Positions 15,389 to 15,742 of a stretch of DNA of 15,742 nucleotides are shown piece by piece. Source of the stretch: Globomyces pollinis-pini. Its lineage: Eukaryota > Chytridiomycota > Chytridiomycetes > Rhizophydiales > Globomycetaceae. The stretch spans positions 1 to 15,742 of the forward strand of contig MU621457.1 of the NCBI GenBank assembly GCA_025399215.1, given 5' to 3'. The position numbers and the translations under genes are program-made. The notes below the pieces were generated by a model. It saw nothing but the letters and a program-made list of their open reading frames with translations. It ran no database searches and had not been told where the DNA came from. The stretch's first letter is position 1; every line of letters begins with the position of its first letter.

Positions 15389-15742
15389 ATGATGATAAAA
15401 CGATTCTTGAACGTTCAATTTAGAGGCCAACCAGACCGAATCAATATTACTGACATGCAAGACCTTAGCGAAATAAGAAAAGAAATCAAGACTTGCTATG
15501 GTCCAGACATTCCTGGTCCAGTTGTTAGAATCCAGCTATGGAAGAACACTGAATATGAAAACTCCCTTATATCCACTTGGAAACAATTCAAATCTCTTCC
15601 ACATGCCTACTTTGAAGAAGAAAATCTGTATCTCACTATTGTTTTACTACCTTCTCCAACTCCCTCCCGGCAATCAAGTGGAATCAGTCTTGAACAAGGT
15701 AATGTTCATTTAATAACTGTACAAGACTTTGAAGTTCAGGCT
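15389..15742 (+). CDS. Crinkler (CRN)-like N-terminal domain protein, 5' part
   Basis: The frame starts MMIKRFLNVQFRGQPDRINI and runs as one exon to 15698. A 27-nt GT-AG intron (15699-15725) follows, and the frame resumes with EQDFEVQA at the window edge. The roughly 100-residue module has beta-strand openings, then ITDMQDLSEIRKEIKTCYG, PVVRIQLWKN, SLISTWKQFKSLPHAYF, LYLTIVLLPSPTPSR. This fits the ubiquitin-like header domain of Crinkler proteins, which head varied C-terminal effector or nucleic-acid-acting domains in oomycetes, chytrids and Mortierella/Rhizophagus-type fungi. The C-terminal domain lies outside the window, so function is unknown. The ATG at 15389 follows an in-frame TGA at 15362; a second Met codon is next to it. 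The match is by pattern memory only. Confidence 0.5.
   Translation, partial: MMIKRFLNVQFRGQPDRINITDMQDLSEIRKEIKTCYGPDIPGPVVRIQLWKNTEYENSLISTWKQFKSLPHAYFEEENLYLTIVLLPSPTPSRQSSGISLEQGNVHLITVQDFEVQA

Overview
The window looks like nuclear DNA from a fungus, probably an early-diverging lineage. It is AT-rich, genes lie close together on both strands, and several genes are split by GT-AG introns, many only 25-34 nt long. The core genes form a typical eukaryotic and fungal set: an M28 aminopeptidase, the Golgi protein Yif1, a Pho80-type cyclin, the dynactin subunit p62 and a TMEM41-type VTT-domain protein. A Crinkler-like N-terminus and a deaminase-like fragment at the right end hint at Mortierella, glomeromycete or chytrid relatives. 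The species cannot be fixed from sequence alone. Stops are TAA, TAG and TGA, so the code is standard.

Layout, left to right. 1-632 (+): 3' part of an M28 metallo-aminopeptidase with one 29-nt intron. 712-2667 (-): intronless 651-residue leucine-rich-repeat-like protein with a 150-residue acidic insert. 2811-2915 (+): doubtful mini-ORF. 2916-4058 (-): Yif1 in seven exons. 4273 to about 5040 (-): Pho80/PCL-type cyclin, first exon unresolved. 5041-5790: long non-coding gap. 5791-7116 (-): dynactin p62 (DCTN4) in six exons. 7611-8120 (-): GNAT acetyltransferase. 8304-9482 (-), 10132-11292 (+) and 11669-12799 (+): three intronless BTB/POZ paralogues, the first two divergent across a repeat-bearing promoter region. 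11340-11564 (+): ATG-less open frame between two of them. 13226-14371 (-): TMEM41-like protein in four exons. 14533-15164 (+): deaminase-like fragment that looks decayed. 15389 to the end (+): Crinkler-like gene, 5' part only.

The left and centre form a conserved housekeeping block: ER-Golgi traffic (Yif1), dynein transport (p62), cyclin control and a TMEM41-like membrane protein. The accessory part is the BTB cluster plus the deaminase and Crinkler fragments at the right end. No operon-like logic applies. I saw no tRNA, rRNA, CRISPR array or intact transposon. The best leads are the tiny introns, the patchwork identity of the BTB pair, the acidic insert between two repeat units, and the decayed deaminase-like gene. 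All exon boundaries were read by eye from GT-AG sites, frame continuity and remembered family motifs.
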